From assembly GCA_910585795.1 (NCBI GenBank), contig CAJUFV010000114.1, forward strand, positions 1-34,361: a stretch of 34,361 nucleotides of DNA, read 5' to 3'. A model generated the notes under the pieces. It worked only from the letters and a program-made list of their open reading frames with translations, was not told the DNA's origin and did not search any database. Position 1 is the stretch's first letter, and the number at the start of each line of letters is the position of its first letter. Both the position numbers and the translations under genes were made by a program. The stretch comes from an uncultured Clostridia bacterium. GTDB taxonomy: Bacteria > Bacillota > Clostridia > UBA1381. Positions 17,978 to 26,083 of the stretch are shown in pieces.

Positions 17978-18160
17978 TTTGAGGATAAATAATTAACAAA
18001 AAAAACTTTGAAACAATAAGGCTATAAGTTAATATTGACTAAAAATTGTTACAAAATTAAAAAAAGCATTGACGCAGTGTGAATTTTTTAGTATTCTTAT
18101 AATAACAGTTAATTAAAAATAAGAGTAGAGATGCAATAAAAAGACAGGGGGCACTATTAA
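17978..18160. other. Intergenic region recA–HPr (183 bases)
   Basis: Very A/T-rich with no open frame of note and no clear terminator hairpin after recA. Possible promoter elements are TTGACT (18035-18040) 17 bases before TAAAAA, and an isolated TATAAT at 18098-18103 whose nearest TTGACG (18069-18074) is 23 bases away, which is too far for a standard promoter. HPr probably has its own promoter here, but I cannot fix it. Confidence 0.4.
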
Positions 18161-18424
18161 ATGGTTTCAAGTGAAGTGGCAGTTCAAAATTCAGTAGGTT
18201 TACATGCCAGACCTGCAACATTTTTCATTCAGAGAGCTAACGAGTTTAAGTCAAGTATCTGGGTTGAAAAAGATGAAAGGCGTGTCAATGCAAAAAGCCT
18301 TTTAGGTGTTTTATCATTAGGTATTGTTAAGGGTACAGTTATTTCGATTATTGCTGACGGCAGTGACGAAGACGAGGCTGTTAAAACTTTAGTTGCGCTT
18401 ATTGAGTCTAACTTTTCGGAATAA
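18161..18424 (+). CDS. ptsH: HPr-family phosphocarrier protein
   Basis: Phosphocarrier of the sugar phosphotransferase system, 87 residues. The phosphorylated His15 lies in VGLHARPATFF, and Ser46, the target of HPr kinase in Firmicutes, lies in AKSLLGVLSLG. Both are at the standard positions, so it looks like a true HPr rather than Crh, which lacks the histidine. Enzyme I and HPr kinase are not in the window. The ribosome binding site is weak (GGGGG at 18147-18151). A hairpin terminator follows the gene, and the gap upstream suggests it is transcribed on its own. Confidence 0.93.
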   Translation: MVSSEVAVQNSVGLHARPATFFIQRANEFKSSIWVEKDERRVNAKSLLGVLSLGIVKGTVISIIADGSDEDEAVKTLVALIESNFSE

Positions 18425-18444
18425 TTTTAAATAAATCGTATGAT

Positions 18445-18478
18445 AAATAACTCTGCATATGTGTGTAGAGTTATTTTT
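18445..18478 (+). terminator. Intrinsic terminator between HPr and uvrC
   Basis: AAATAACTCT (18445-18454) pairs perfectly with 18467-18476. Four more pairs, two of them G·T, close the loop to four bases. Five T residues end the right arm (18474-18478). The uvrC ribosome binding site follows within about 20 bases, so readthrough may also be used. Confidence 0.7.
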
Positions 18479-18506
18479 GCTGTAAAAAATAAAAGGGAGG
18501 TATGTC

Positions 18507-20375
18507 ATGTTTGATTTAGAAGAAGAATTAAGAAATTTGCCGGATGAACCCGGTGTATATATAATGCACAACAGTGAAGATACAGTAATTTATGTCGGAA
18601 AGGCAAAAATTCTTAAAAACCGTGTAAGGCAGTATTTTCAAAAAAATTCAAGTCATACTCCCAAGGTACTTGCAATGGTTTCCAATATAGCATATTTTGA
18701 GTATATAGTTACCGATTCTGAGACTGAAGCGCTTGCGCTTGAATGTAATCTTATAAAAAAGTATAAGCCTAAATATAATATTCTTCTTAAGGATGACAAG
18801 CATTATCCATATATTAAAGTGACTGTAAACGAGCCCTATCCTAAGGTAATGAAGGTAAGAAAGCTTCAAAAGGACGGAGCGAAATATTATGGTCCGTATG
18901 TGTCGGGAATTACACTGAAAAATACAATGGAGCTTGTGCAAAAACTTTTTAAGCCTCCGATGTGTCACAGAAAGTTTCCTGATGATATTCGAAAGGGAAG
19001 ACCATGTCTTAATTATCATATAAATAATTGTTTTGCTCCGTGTACAGGAAGAGTAAGCAAAGAGGAATACAGACAGGTTTATTTTAATATATGCCGTTTT
19101 CTTGACGGAAATCATAAGGCTCTTATATCTGAACTGACCGAACAGATGATGCGAGCGTCAGACAATATGGAATTTGAAAAAGCGGCTGATTTGCGTGACA
19201 AGATTCGGGCTGTTAAGGATATAGAAGAACGTCAGAAAATTATAAATACAGCGAAGCAGGATAACAGAGATGTGATTGCGCTTGCGAGAGAAGATTCTAT
19301 TGCATTCTGTGAAGTGTTTTTTATTCGCAGCGGTAAGGTTATAGGACGTGAAAGCTATAAGATAGATAATACACAGCACAGCAGCAGTGAAGAAATTATG
19401 ACTGATTTTGTTAAGCAGTTCTATCAGGACAGCGAATATATACCTGAAGAAATTTTGACAGAATATGAAATTGAGGATTCGGAAGCTATTATGGAATGGC
19501 TTAGAGGCCGGAAGAAAAAAAAAGTTATAATTTCTGCTCCTAAACGCGGCGATAAGCTGCATATGATAGAAATGGTGAGAAAAAATGCTGATATAGCTCT
19601 TGGAAATTATAAAATAAAGGTTATGAAGGAGAAGGAAAAAAATACTCTTCTTGATACTATGCAGGAGCTGTTAAGGCTTGAGAAACGGCCTATGCGTATT
19701 GAAGCGTATGATATTTCTAATATACAGGGAGCAGACAATGTCGGAGCGATGGTGGTTTTTGAAAATGGTAAAAGCGCCAAAAGAAAATATCGTTTGTTTA
19801 AAATAAAATCTTTTGAAGGCGCGGACGATTATGCGGCAATGCGTGAGGTGATATATAGACGTTTCCGTCATGCACTTGACGAGGAAGAACAGATAAAACA
19901 GGGACTTATGCTGCGTAAAGAAGCAAAATTTCTGCCGCTTCCAGACCTTATACTGCTTGACGGCGGAATCGGACATTTAAATACTATTACAGAGCTTTTT
20001 GAGATGATGGAGACGGATATTCCTATTTTTGGAATGGTAAAAAATGACCGTCACAGAACGAGGGGGCTTGTATCTAAAAATGGAGAAATTGAAATCAGCC
20101 CTGCCAGTCCTGTTTTTAAGCTTGTAACGCATATCCAGGATGAAGTGCACAACGCGGCTATATCATATCACAGAAAGCTGCATGGCAAAATAGAATCAGA
20201 GCTGGATAAAATAAACGGAATTGGTGAAAAAAGACGCAAAGCCCTATTGACTACTTTTAAAACAATTGATAAAATAAAAGAAGCAACTGTCAGCGACCTT
20301 CTTTCGATAAAGGAAATGGATGCAAAATCCGCGCAGAGTGTTTATAATTATTTTCGGAGGGAAAGCGATGTTTAA
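18507..20375 (+). CDS. uvrC: Excinuclease ABC subunit C
   Basis: Makes both incisions around a DNA lesion with UvrAB. In 622 residues it has the GIY-YIG nuclease at about 13-95 (DEPGVYIMHN through YVGKAKILKNRV), a cysteine-containing region (CHRKFPDDIRKGRPCLNYH with later CFAPC), a UVR motif near 205-235 (MEFEKAADLRDKI), the RNase H-like nuclease domain from about 390 (EAYDISNIQGADNVGAMVVF) and helix–hairpin–helix motifs at the end. ATG 18507 follows GGGAGG. Its last codons overlap the next gene by eight bases. Confidence 0.97.
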   Translation: MFDLEEELRNLPDEPGVYIMHNSEDTVIYVGKAKILKNRVRQYFQKNSSHTPKVLAMVSNIAYFEYIVTDSETEALALECNLIKKYKPKYNILLKDDKHYPYIKVTVNEPYPKVMKVRKLQKDGAKYYGPYVSGITLKNTMELVQKLFKPPMCHRKFPDDIRKGRPCLNYHINNCFAPCTGRVSKEEYRQVYFNICRFLDGNHKALISELTEQMMRASDNMEFEKAADLRDKIRAVKDIEERQKIINTAKQDNRDVIALAREDSIAFCEVFFIRSGKVIGRESYKIDNTQHSSSEEIMTDFVKQFYQDSEYIPEEILTEYEIEDSEAIMEWLRGRKKKKVIISAPKRGDKLHMIEMVRKNADIALGNYKIKVMKEKEKNTLLDTMQELLRLEKRPMRIEAYDISNIQGADNVGAMVVFENGKSAKRKYRLFKIKSFEGADDYAAMREVIYRRFRHALDEEEQIKQGLMLRKEAKFLPLPDLILLDGGIGHLNTITELFEMMETDIPIFGMVKNDRHRTRGLVSKNGEIEISPASPVFKLVTHIQDEVHNAAISYHRKLHGKIESELDKINGIGEKRRKALLTTFKTIDKIKEATVSDLLSIKEMDAKSAQSVYNYFRRESDV

Positions 20376-21168
20376 ATTGAACAGAAAAAACGGTGTTTCA
20401 TATTATACCATAACTTCTTTTGAGGAAACGGGACTTGTCAGACATGGATTTTCAACAAGAGAGGGCGGTGTGAGCTCAGGATGCTGTTCAAGTATGAATT
20501 TTCGCTTTAATTACTGTGACTCGTGTGAAAATGTTCAGAATAACTTTAAGATAATGGCTGATACTCTGGGAATGGAATATGACAGGCTTGTACTGTCGAA
20601 ACAGGTACATGGAGACACCATTCATTATGTTACAGAGCAGGACTTGGGCAATGGGATTATTACGGAAAATAGGTTTGAAGGAGTCGATGCTCTTATAACT
20701 GATAAAAAAGGAATACCTATGGTAACACTTTTTGCTGATTGTGTTCCGCTGTTTTTTTTGGATAAAAGACAGGGAGTCGCCGCGCTTGCTCATTCAGGCT
20801 GGAAGGGAACAGTTAAGCGTATAGGACAAAAAACAGCGGAGAAAATGAAAGATGAATATGGAAGCAGAGTGGAGGATATTCTGGCGGCGATAGGTCCGTC
20901 AATTCAAGAATGCCACTTTGAGGTGGGCGATGATGTGGCGCAAATATTCACAGAAGCATTTGGAGAAGAAACAGCGGTGAGATATGGTGACCGTTATCAT
21001 GTTAATATGCAGAAAGCAATAGAAAAACAGCTTATTGAAGCCGGAATACCATATAAAAATATCGATAATTGCGGAATATGCACATACTGCAACAGTGATT
21101 TTCTGTTTTCGCATAGAAAAACAAACGGCAAAAGAGGGAATCTTGGCGCGTTTATTGAGTTAATATAG
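20368..21168 (+). CDS. pgeF: PgeF/YfiH family purine nucleoside phosphorylase or peptidoglycan editing factor
   Basis: A 266-residue member of the DUF152/YfiH family, once called multicopper polyphenol oxidases. Work on homologues indicates zinc-dependent purine nucleoside phosphorylase and adenosine deaminase activity, and a role in keeping peptidoglycan precursors correct. Key motifs are LSKQVHGD, LFADCVPLFF, AHSGWKGT and IGPSIQECHFEVGDDV, with the His and Cys metal ligands intact, and a final CTYCNSDFLFSHR. The start at 20368 sits inside the uvrC end behind GGAGGG. Which activity applies here cannot be told from sequence. Confidence 0.9.
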   Translation: MFKLNRKNGVSYYTITSFEETGLVRHGFSTREGGVSSGCCSSMNFRFNYCDSCENVQNNFKIMADTLGMEYDRLVLSKQVHGDTIHYVTEQDLGNGIITENRFEGVDALITDKKGIPMVTLFADCVPLFFLDKRQGVAALAHSGWKGTVKRIGQKTAEKMKDEYGSRVEDILAAIGPSIQECHFEVGDDVAQIFTEAFGEETAVRYGDRYHVNMQKAIEKQLIEAGIPYKNIDNCGICTYCNSDFLFSHRKTNGKRGNLGAFIELI

Positions 21169-21184
21169 ATTTGGAGACTGATTG

Positions 21185-22783
21185 ATGAAAAAAATAAAAA
21201 AGATTACGGCGCTGATAGTAACGGTATGCCTGGCCACGCTTATGACAGGCTGTGATGTGCTGGACAGAATAAAAACCAGAATGTCAGAAGAGACAGGTGC
21301 GGGAGAAATATCGGAAGGGGAACAGACTAATCCTATATCGAACAGTATAAGTGTCGGTATTATGGAACTTGATACTTTTAATCCTTTGATAACGTCTTCT
21401 CAGACGGTTAAGGAATGCATGCAGTTTGTATATGAGCCTTTATTTGAGGTTGATGAAAAATTACAGCCGGTTCCGGTGCTTGCTGAGGGATATACGGTTT
21501 CAGCCGACGGAAGAGTGATAGATATAACACTGAAAAATAATGTACAGTGGCATAACGGCGCCGCTTTTACAGCTATAGACGTGGCATATACGATAAAGCA
21601 GGTACGTTCAGGAATTACTCCGTATACGGATTTGATTGCGGATATGGCTGATTATAAGGCGACAGGGGATTATACGCTACAGATAGTGCTTAATTATGCT
21701 ATACCGAATTTTGTGTCTTTGCTGACCTTTCCTATAATTCAATATCAGACTGATATGAAAACGAATATAAATTATATTCCGGTAGGCACCGGTCCGTTTA
21801 TGTATGAAAAGCAGCTTAGTTCTGGAAGAATGTCGTTTGCCGCGTTTGAAAGCTATCATAACGGCAGACCTCAGATTGATAATATGTATGTGTACACAGT
21901 GCCTGATTTAAAGAAATATGAGTCAATGTTCGAGGCGAATGAAATTGATTTAATGACAGGAGAAACTGTGGACCTTTCGGAATATACACCCAGAGGAAAC
22001 GCAAAAAACAATACGTATGTCACAAATAAAATGACATTTGCGGGGTATAATTTGCGCAGAAAAATGCTGTCCGGCGCGGAAACAAGAAAGGGACTTGCAA
22101 AGCTCATAGATAAGGATGATATTGTTAATTCAGTCATATATTCAAGAGGCGAGGCGGCGGATATACCGATAAATCCATCGTCGATTTATTACTATGACAC
22201 AAATACACGTTTTAAAGGTGACCATAATTTAGCCGCTCAGCATCTTGGAAATGATGGCTGGGGATTGAATTATGACGGCAAATATGAAAGATTAGTTCAT
22301 GGAGAAAAGCAGATTCTTAGCTTTGAAATTCTTACAAATAGTGACAGCGAGGAAAAGGTTAATATAGCAAGCAATATAGCCGCGGCTTATAATGAGTTCG
22401 GAATACCAGCAATGGTAAACGCAATGCCGTATGAAAGCTATATGGAAAAAATAAATGCGGGCGATTATGATATTATGATAGGAGAAATAGAGATTGAGGC
22501 AAATCTTAATCTGACTCCGCTTATAACTTCCGCTGGTAATTATTTTGCGTATCAGAATACAAATATTGATATGCTGATAGGACAGATGGGGATGACGAAT
22601 GACACGGAGCAGCTTAACGCTTTATTCAGACAGTATGGAGATATTCTTACAGAGGATATGCCTTTTTCTGTGATTTTCTTTCGAAAGGGTGATGTTCTTT
22701 CAGGAGCAAAGCTGAAAAGTGAGATTGTACCGTCGGTAAGCAGACCGTTTCGTAATATTGAAAAATGGAGTGTGACACAATGA
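21185..22783 (+). CDS. Solute-binding lipoprotein, oligopeptide/nickel ABC transporter family 5
   Basis: A 532-residue extracellular lipoprotein. A basic start (MKKIKKI), a hydrophobic segment and the lipobox LMTGC give lipidation at about Cys20. The family-5 binding domain is recognisable from YEPLFEVDEKLQPVPVLAEG, ITLKNNVQWHNGAAFTA and VGTGPFMYEKQ. Such proteins deliver peptides or metals to ABC permeases, but no permease or ATPase gene is near. The start is ATG 21185; the TTG just upstream is not needed. Its stop overlaps the next gene as ATGA, so it is expressed with the flavoprotein. The ligand is unknown. Confidence 0.9.
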   Translation: MKKIKKITALIVTVCLATLMTGCDVLDRIKTRMSEETGAGEISEGEQTNPISNSISVGIMELDTFNPLITSSQTVKECMQFVYEPLFEVDEKLQPVPVLAEGYTVSADGRVIDITLKNNVQWHNGAAFTAIDVAYTIKQVRSGITPYTDLIADMADYKATGDYTLQIVLNYAIPNFVSLLTFPIIQYQTDMKTNINYIPVGTGPFMYEKQLSSGRMSFAAFESYHNGRPQIDNMYVYTVPDLKKYESMFEANEIDLMTGETVDLSEYTPRGNAKNNTYVTNKMTFAGYNLRRKMLSGAETRKGLAKLIDKDDIVNSVIYSRGEAADIPINPSSIYYYDTNTRFKGDHNLAAQHLGNDGWGLNYDGKYERLVHGEKQILSFEILTNSDSEEKVNIASNIAAAYNEFGIPAMVNAMPYESYMEKINAGDYDIMIGEIEIEANLNLTPLITSAGNYFAYQNTNIDMLIGQMGMTNDTEQLNALFRQYGDILTEDMPFSVIFFRKGDVLSGAKLKSEIVPSVSRPFRNIEKWSVTQ

Positions 22784-24009
22784 CGGTTATAATAATAGGC
22801 GCGGGCGCTGCCGGACTTATAGCGGCGGGGACGGCATCAAAAACTGCTGACAGAGTGGTGTTGATTGAAAAAAATGATATTATAGGCAAAAAATTGCTCA
22901 TAACAGGTAAAGGCCGCTGTAATATAACAAATTCAGCAGATATTGAAGATATGATAACCCAGTATCCCAGAAATGCAAAATTTTTATATTCCGCATTGTA
23001 TACTTTTACAAATTATGATATAATACAGCTTATAGAGAAAAACGGAGTTAAAACAAAAGAGGAACGGGGCGGAAGAATTTTTCCTGTTTCTGATAAGGCT
23101 CAGGATGTTGTGAACGCTTTAAAAAAGTACGCGCTTAAAAATAATGTCTTTTTAAAGCATTCTGCTGTTAAATCGCTTATAATAGAGGATAACATGGTCA
23201 GGGGAGTAAGAATGGGGTCAGGCAGTATATATGGTGATAGGGTTATAGTTTGTACCGGAGGAAAATCGTATCCTAAAACAGGCTCCGACGGCGATGGATA
23301 TAAATTTGCAAAGCAAGCCGGACATACGGTAATAGAGCCTAAGGCATCGCTTATACCGGTTATTACCGAAGAAAAATGGGTGAAGGATTTAATGGGACTT
23401 TCACTTAGAAATATAAAAATTACTGCGTTTAATAAAAATAATAAAAAGGTTTATTCAGATTTCGGTGAAATGCTTTTTACGCATTTCGGTATATCTGGTC
23501 CTGTGGTACTTTCAATGTCAGCATATCTGAAAAATATAGGTGTGGAAAAGTATAGAATAGAAATTGACCTTAAAAGCGCGCTTACAGAGGAACAGCTCGA
23601 CGCAAGGATAATACGTGATTTTGAAAAATATAATAAAAAGCACTTTATAAATAGTCTGGACGATTTATTGCCTAAGGCTCTTATACCAGTAATTGCGGAG
23701 CTTTCTCAAATAGAGCCGCATAAGGCGGTGAATGAAATGACAAGGGAAGAACGAAACAGGCTAGTGCGCTTGTTAAAGCATTTTCCGCTTACAGCGATAA
23801 ATGTTAGGCCGGTTGAGGAGTCTATTGTTACTTCAGGAGGCGTTAAGGTTAGTGAGATAAATCCGTCCACTATGGAATCCAGGCTTGTCAGAGGATTATA
23901 TTTTGCGGGCGAAGTTATTGATGTGGACGGTTATACAGGCGGTTATAATTTGCAGGCGGCATTTTCGACAGGTTATCTGGCGGGGATGAACGCGGCCATG
24001 GAGGGATAA
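22780..24009 (+). CDS. HI0933-family FAD-dependent oxidoreductase
   Basis: A 409-residue flavoprotein of the BaiN/HI0933 family. The FAD-binding Rossmann motif IIGAGAAGLIAAG is at the N-terminus, followed by GKGRCNITNS, GGRIFPVSDKAQDVV, TGGKSYPKTGSDGDGY and the C-terminal signature GEVIDVDGYTGGYNLQAAFSTG. The natural substrate of most members is not known; BaiN acts on bile acid derivatives in one gut Clostridium. Occurrence near cmk and ispH is common in Clostridia. The start overlaps the upstream lipoprotein gene as ATGA. Confidence 0.92.
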   Translation: MTVIIIGAGAAGLIAAGTASKTADRVVLIEKNDIIGKKLLITGKGRCNITNSADIEDMITQYPRNAKFLYSALYTFTNYDIIQLIEKNGVKTKEERGGRIFPVSDKAQDVVNALKKYALKNNVFLKHSAVKSLIIEDNMVRGVRMGSGSIYGDRVIVCTGGKSYPKTGSDGDGYKFAKQAGHTVIEPKASLIPVITEEKWVKDLMGLSLRNIKITAFNKNNKKVYSDFGEMLFTHFGISGPVVLSMSAYLKNIGVEKYRIEIDLKSALTEEQLDARIIRDFEKYNKKHFINSLDDLLPKALIPVIAELSQIEPHKAVNEMTREERNRLVRLLKHFPLTAINVRPVEESIVTSGGVKVSEINPSTMESRLVRGLYFAGEVIDVDGYTGGYNLQAAFSTGYLAGMNAAMEG

Positions 24010-24011
24010 TA

Positions 24012-24422
24012 ATGGAAGTTGGAAGCAGAGAGGTTTGTAAGGCCGCAATTGAGATTGCTCTTACGGATACGCGTGATGATGAAAATGTGCTTAAAGAAAA
24101 GAATTCTTTAAAGGGAATACGTTCTGTGGCAATAGATTTCGGCAGTGAGTTTAACAGCGCTGTGCCGAAAATACTGGAAAGAGCTGTTGTTGCCGCAAAG
24201 CGTGAAAATGTTATAGGCGCTACACATGCGGAAGAAGGAGCTGTTGCGGGAGCGGCGCATGAAGCGCTTCAGCAGATTATTAACAAATGTGTCGGACTTA
24301 ATCTTGGGGGTAAAATTGGTATTGCAAGATATGGTTCGCATATAAGTGTTTGCGTATTTTTTGCGATAGGATTGTTAAATCTTAATGATATAGCAATAGG
24401 AATGGGACATAGGGCAGTATGA
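24012..24422 (+). CDS. HutP-like RNA-binding regulator
   Basis: A 136-residue protein with HutP-type features: an N-terminal helix, a helix around HAEEGAVAGAAHEALQQI that lines up with the histidine/metal-binding helix of Bacillus HutP, and the C-terminal IAIGMGH that matches the end GVGINH. Bacillus HutP binds histidine, Mg2+ and mRNA to prevent termination of the hut operon. Here no hut genes are present and only some metal-ligand histidines are kept, so ligand and target may differ. The gene starts two bases after the flavoprotein stop with GGAGGG upstream, and lies 29 bases before aroH. Confidence 0.72.
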   Translation: MEVGSREVCKAAIEIALTDTRDDENVLKEKNSLKGIRSVAIDFGSEFNSAVPKILERAVVAAKRENVIGATHAEEGAVAGAAHEALQQIINKCVGLNLGGKIGIARYGSHISVCVFFAIGLLNLNDIAIGMGHRAV

Positions 24423-24451
24423 GTTTAATTAAACAAGAGGAGAAATAATAT

Positions 24452-24814
24452 ATGGCAGTACGGGCAATAAGGGGCGCGACAACTGCGTCAGAAAATACAA
24501 GAGAGGCAATAATAGGCGCTACGCTGGAGCTTCTCAGAGAGATGGAGAAACGAAATGATTTAAAAAATGAGGACGCGGTATCTGTTATTTTTACCGTTAC
24601 TCCTGATTTGACGGCAGCGTTTCCGGCGGCGGCGGCAAGAGAAATGGGACTTACCTTTGTACCGCTTCTAGACATGTCAGCTCCTGCGATAGATGGGAGC
24701 CTTAATAAATGTATACGCGCGATGGTCTATATAAATACGGAAAAGACAAAAGAGGAAGTAAATCATGTATATCTTCGCGGAGCAAAGGTTTTAAGACCGG
24801 ATTTAGTAGAATAA
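24452..24814 (+). CDS. aroH: AroH-type chorismate mutase
   Basis: Converts chorismate to prephenate in tyrosine and phenylalanine synthesis. The 120-residue trimer-forming fold is recognised by VRAIRGATT, TVTPDLTAAFPA, AAREMG, NKCIRAMVYINT and HVYLRGAKVLRPDL. Arg7, Arg63, Arg89 and Tyr107 line up with Bacillus active-site residues Arg7, Arg63, Arg90 and Tyr108. The residue aligned with catalytic Glu78 is Ala77, and Cys75 becomes Asp74. Activity may therefore be reduced or use a different residue. No other aromatic biosynthesis genes are nearby. AGAGGAG precedes the start. Confidence 0.92.
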   Translation: MAVRAIRGATTASENTREAIIGATLELLREMEKRNDLKNEDAVSVIFTVTPDLTAAFPAAAAREMGLTFVPLLDMSAPAIDGSLNKCIRAMVYINTEKTKEEVNHVYLRGAKVLRPDLVE

Positions 24815-24825
24815 AGGAGAAAGTG

Positions 24826-25497
24826 ATGAAATATATTTCGGTTGCGATAGACGGGCCGGCCGGCGCCGGAAAAAGCTCTGTCTCAAAAGCCGCTGCTAAA
24901 AGTATGGGGTTTACATATATTGATACAGGAGCCATGTACAGGGCTGTGGCAGTGTTTGCCATAAATGAAGGTATTGATATACGAAGTGATTCGGAGAAGC
25001 TTGTAAAACGTCTTGATGAAATAAATATAGACATAAAATATGAAAATGGTGAACAGCATATTTATCTTTGCGAAACGGATATATCTGAGCGTATACGTAA
25101 AGAGGACGCGTCGGTCGGAGCTTCAGATGTTGCCATAATACCTGAAGTGCGGACGAAGCTTGTTGAGCTTCAGCGAAAGATGGCAAAAAGCGCAAATGTT
25201 ATAATGGACGGACGCGATATCTGTTCATACGTTCTTCCGGAGGCGCAGGTTAAGATTTTTCTTACCGCTTCTCTGCAGTCACGCGCTGTCCGCAGATATA
25301 AGGAGCTGTGTGATAAGGGAATAGAATGTGATTATGAGCAAATAAAATCGGATATGGAATACCGTGATAAAAATGATTCTCAAAGGGCGGTAGCGCCGCT
25401 TAAAAAGGCAGATGATGCATTACTTTTAGACACAACTGAACTGAGCTTTGAACAGGTTGTAGAAAAAATAAAGGAGCTTATACAGAATGCTTTATAA
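24826..25497 (+). CDS. cmk: Cytidylate kinase
   Basis: Phosphorylates CMP and dCMP. The 223-residue protein has the P-loop DGPAGAGKSS, TGAMYRAVAVFAINEG, the substrate motif MDGRDICSYVLPEA, and a lid region with YRDKNDSQRAVAPL. ATG 24826 follows AAAGGAGA by five bases. Upstream in-frame starts lie inside aroH and are rejected. The gene overlaps plsC by 11 bases. The cmk–plsC–ispH/rpsA order is common in Firmicutes. Confidence 0.97.
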   Translation: MKYISVAIDGPAGAGKSSVSKAAAKSMGFTYIDTGAMYRAVAVFAINEGIDIRSDSEKLVKRLDEINIDIKYENGEQHIYLCETDISERIRKEDASVGASDVAIIPEVRTKLVELQRKMAKSANVIMDGRDICSYVLPEAQVKIFLTASLQSRAVRRYKELCDKGIECDYEQIKSDMEYRDKNDSQRAVAPLKKADDALLLDTTELSFEQVVEKIKELIQNAL

Positions 25498-26083
25498 TAT
25501 TGCTATTGTTATAGTACGTTTTGCTATGCTGTTTGTATTCAGAATGAAATTTGCAGGATGTGAAAATATTCCTTCTGAAGGCGGAGTAATTGTGGCATTT
25601 AATCATACAAGTAACTGGGACCCCGTAATGGCGGGACTAAGCTGTAAAAGGCAGCTTTGTTTTATGGCAAAGGAGGAGCTTTTTAAAAATCCTCTGTTCG
25701 GCGGATTGATAAAAAGGCTCGGAGCGTTTCCGGTTCGCAGAGGGAAGGGAGATATAGGCTCTATAAAAGCCGCGCTGCGTATTCTTGCGGATGATAATGC
25801 TATGCTTATGTTTCCGGAGGGGCATCGTATAAAAAATAACAAAAAAGTAAAGGCTAAACCAGGAGTTGCCATGATTGCGGTGAAAGCGCAGGTTCCTGTT
25901 ATTCCCGTATGTATTTCAGGTGAATATAAGTGGATGCATAAAATAACAGTTACATATGGTAAACCTATTACCTTTGAAGAATATTATGGAAAAAAACTTG
26001 AGCAGGAACAAATTCAGCTTGCGGCAGACAGGGTGCTTAAAGAGATAAGAGCATTGAAAGCAATTGAAAAAGGGGATAAATAA
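25487..26083 (+). CDS. plsC: 1-acyl-sn-glycerol-3-phosphate acyltransferase
   Basis: Acylates lysophosphatidic acid at position 2 on the inner face of the membrane. The 198-residue protein has an N-terminal hydrophobic segment, the catalytic box NHTSNWDPV (H-X4-D), the substrate motif FPEGHRIKN and a proline-rich VPVIPVCISG segment. It lacks long extra domains. The start lies within the cmk end, with AGGAG ten bases before it. It ends immediately before the IspH–S1 gene. Confidence 0.94.
   Translation: MLYNIAIVIVRFAMLFVFRMKFAGCENIPSEGGVIVAFNHTSNWDPVMAGLSCKRQLCFMAKEELFKNPLFGGLIKRLGAFPVRRGKGDIGSIKAALRILADDNAMLMFPEGHRIKNNKKVKAKPGVAMIAVKAQVPVIPVCISGEYKWMHKITVTYGKPITFEEYYGKKLEQEQIQLAADRVLKEIRALKAIEKGDK

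Noticed and set aside
18069..18103. TTGACG…TATAAT as a standard promoter for HPr
   Set aside because: The spacer is 23 bases, well outside the usual 16-18. The elements may belong to different or non-standard promoters, so only the region is reported.
24423..24434. 12-base palindrome GTTTAATTAAAC before aroH as an operator
   Set aside because: Such A/T-rich palindromes arise easily by chance in this base composition, and no second copy was noticed in the window.
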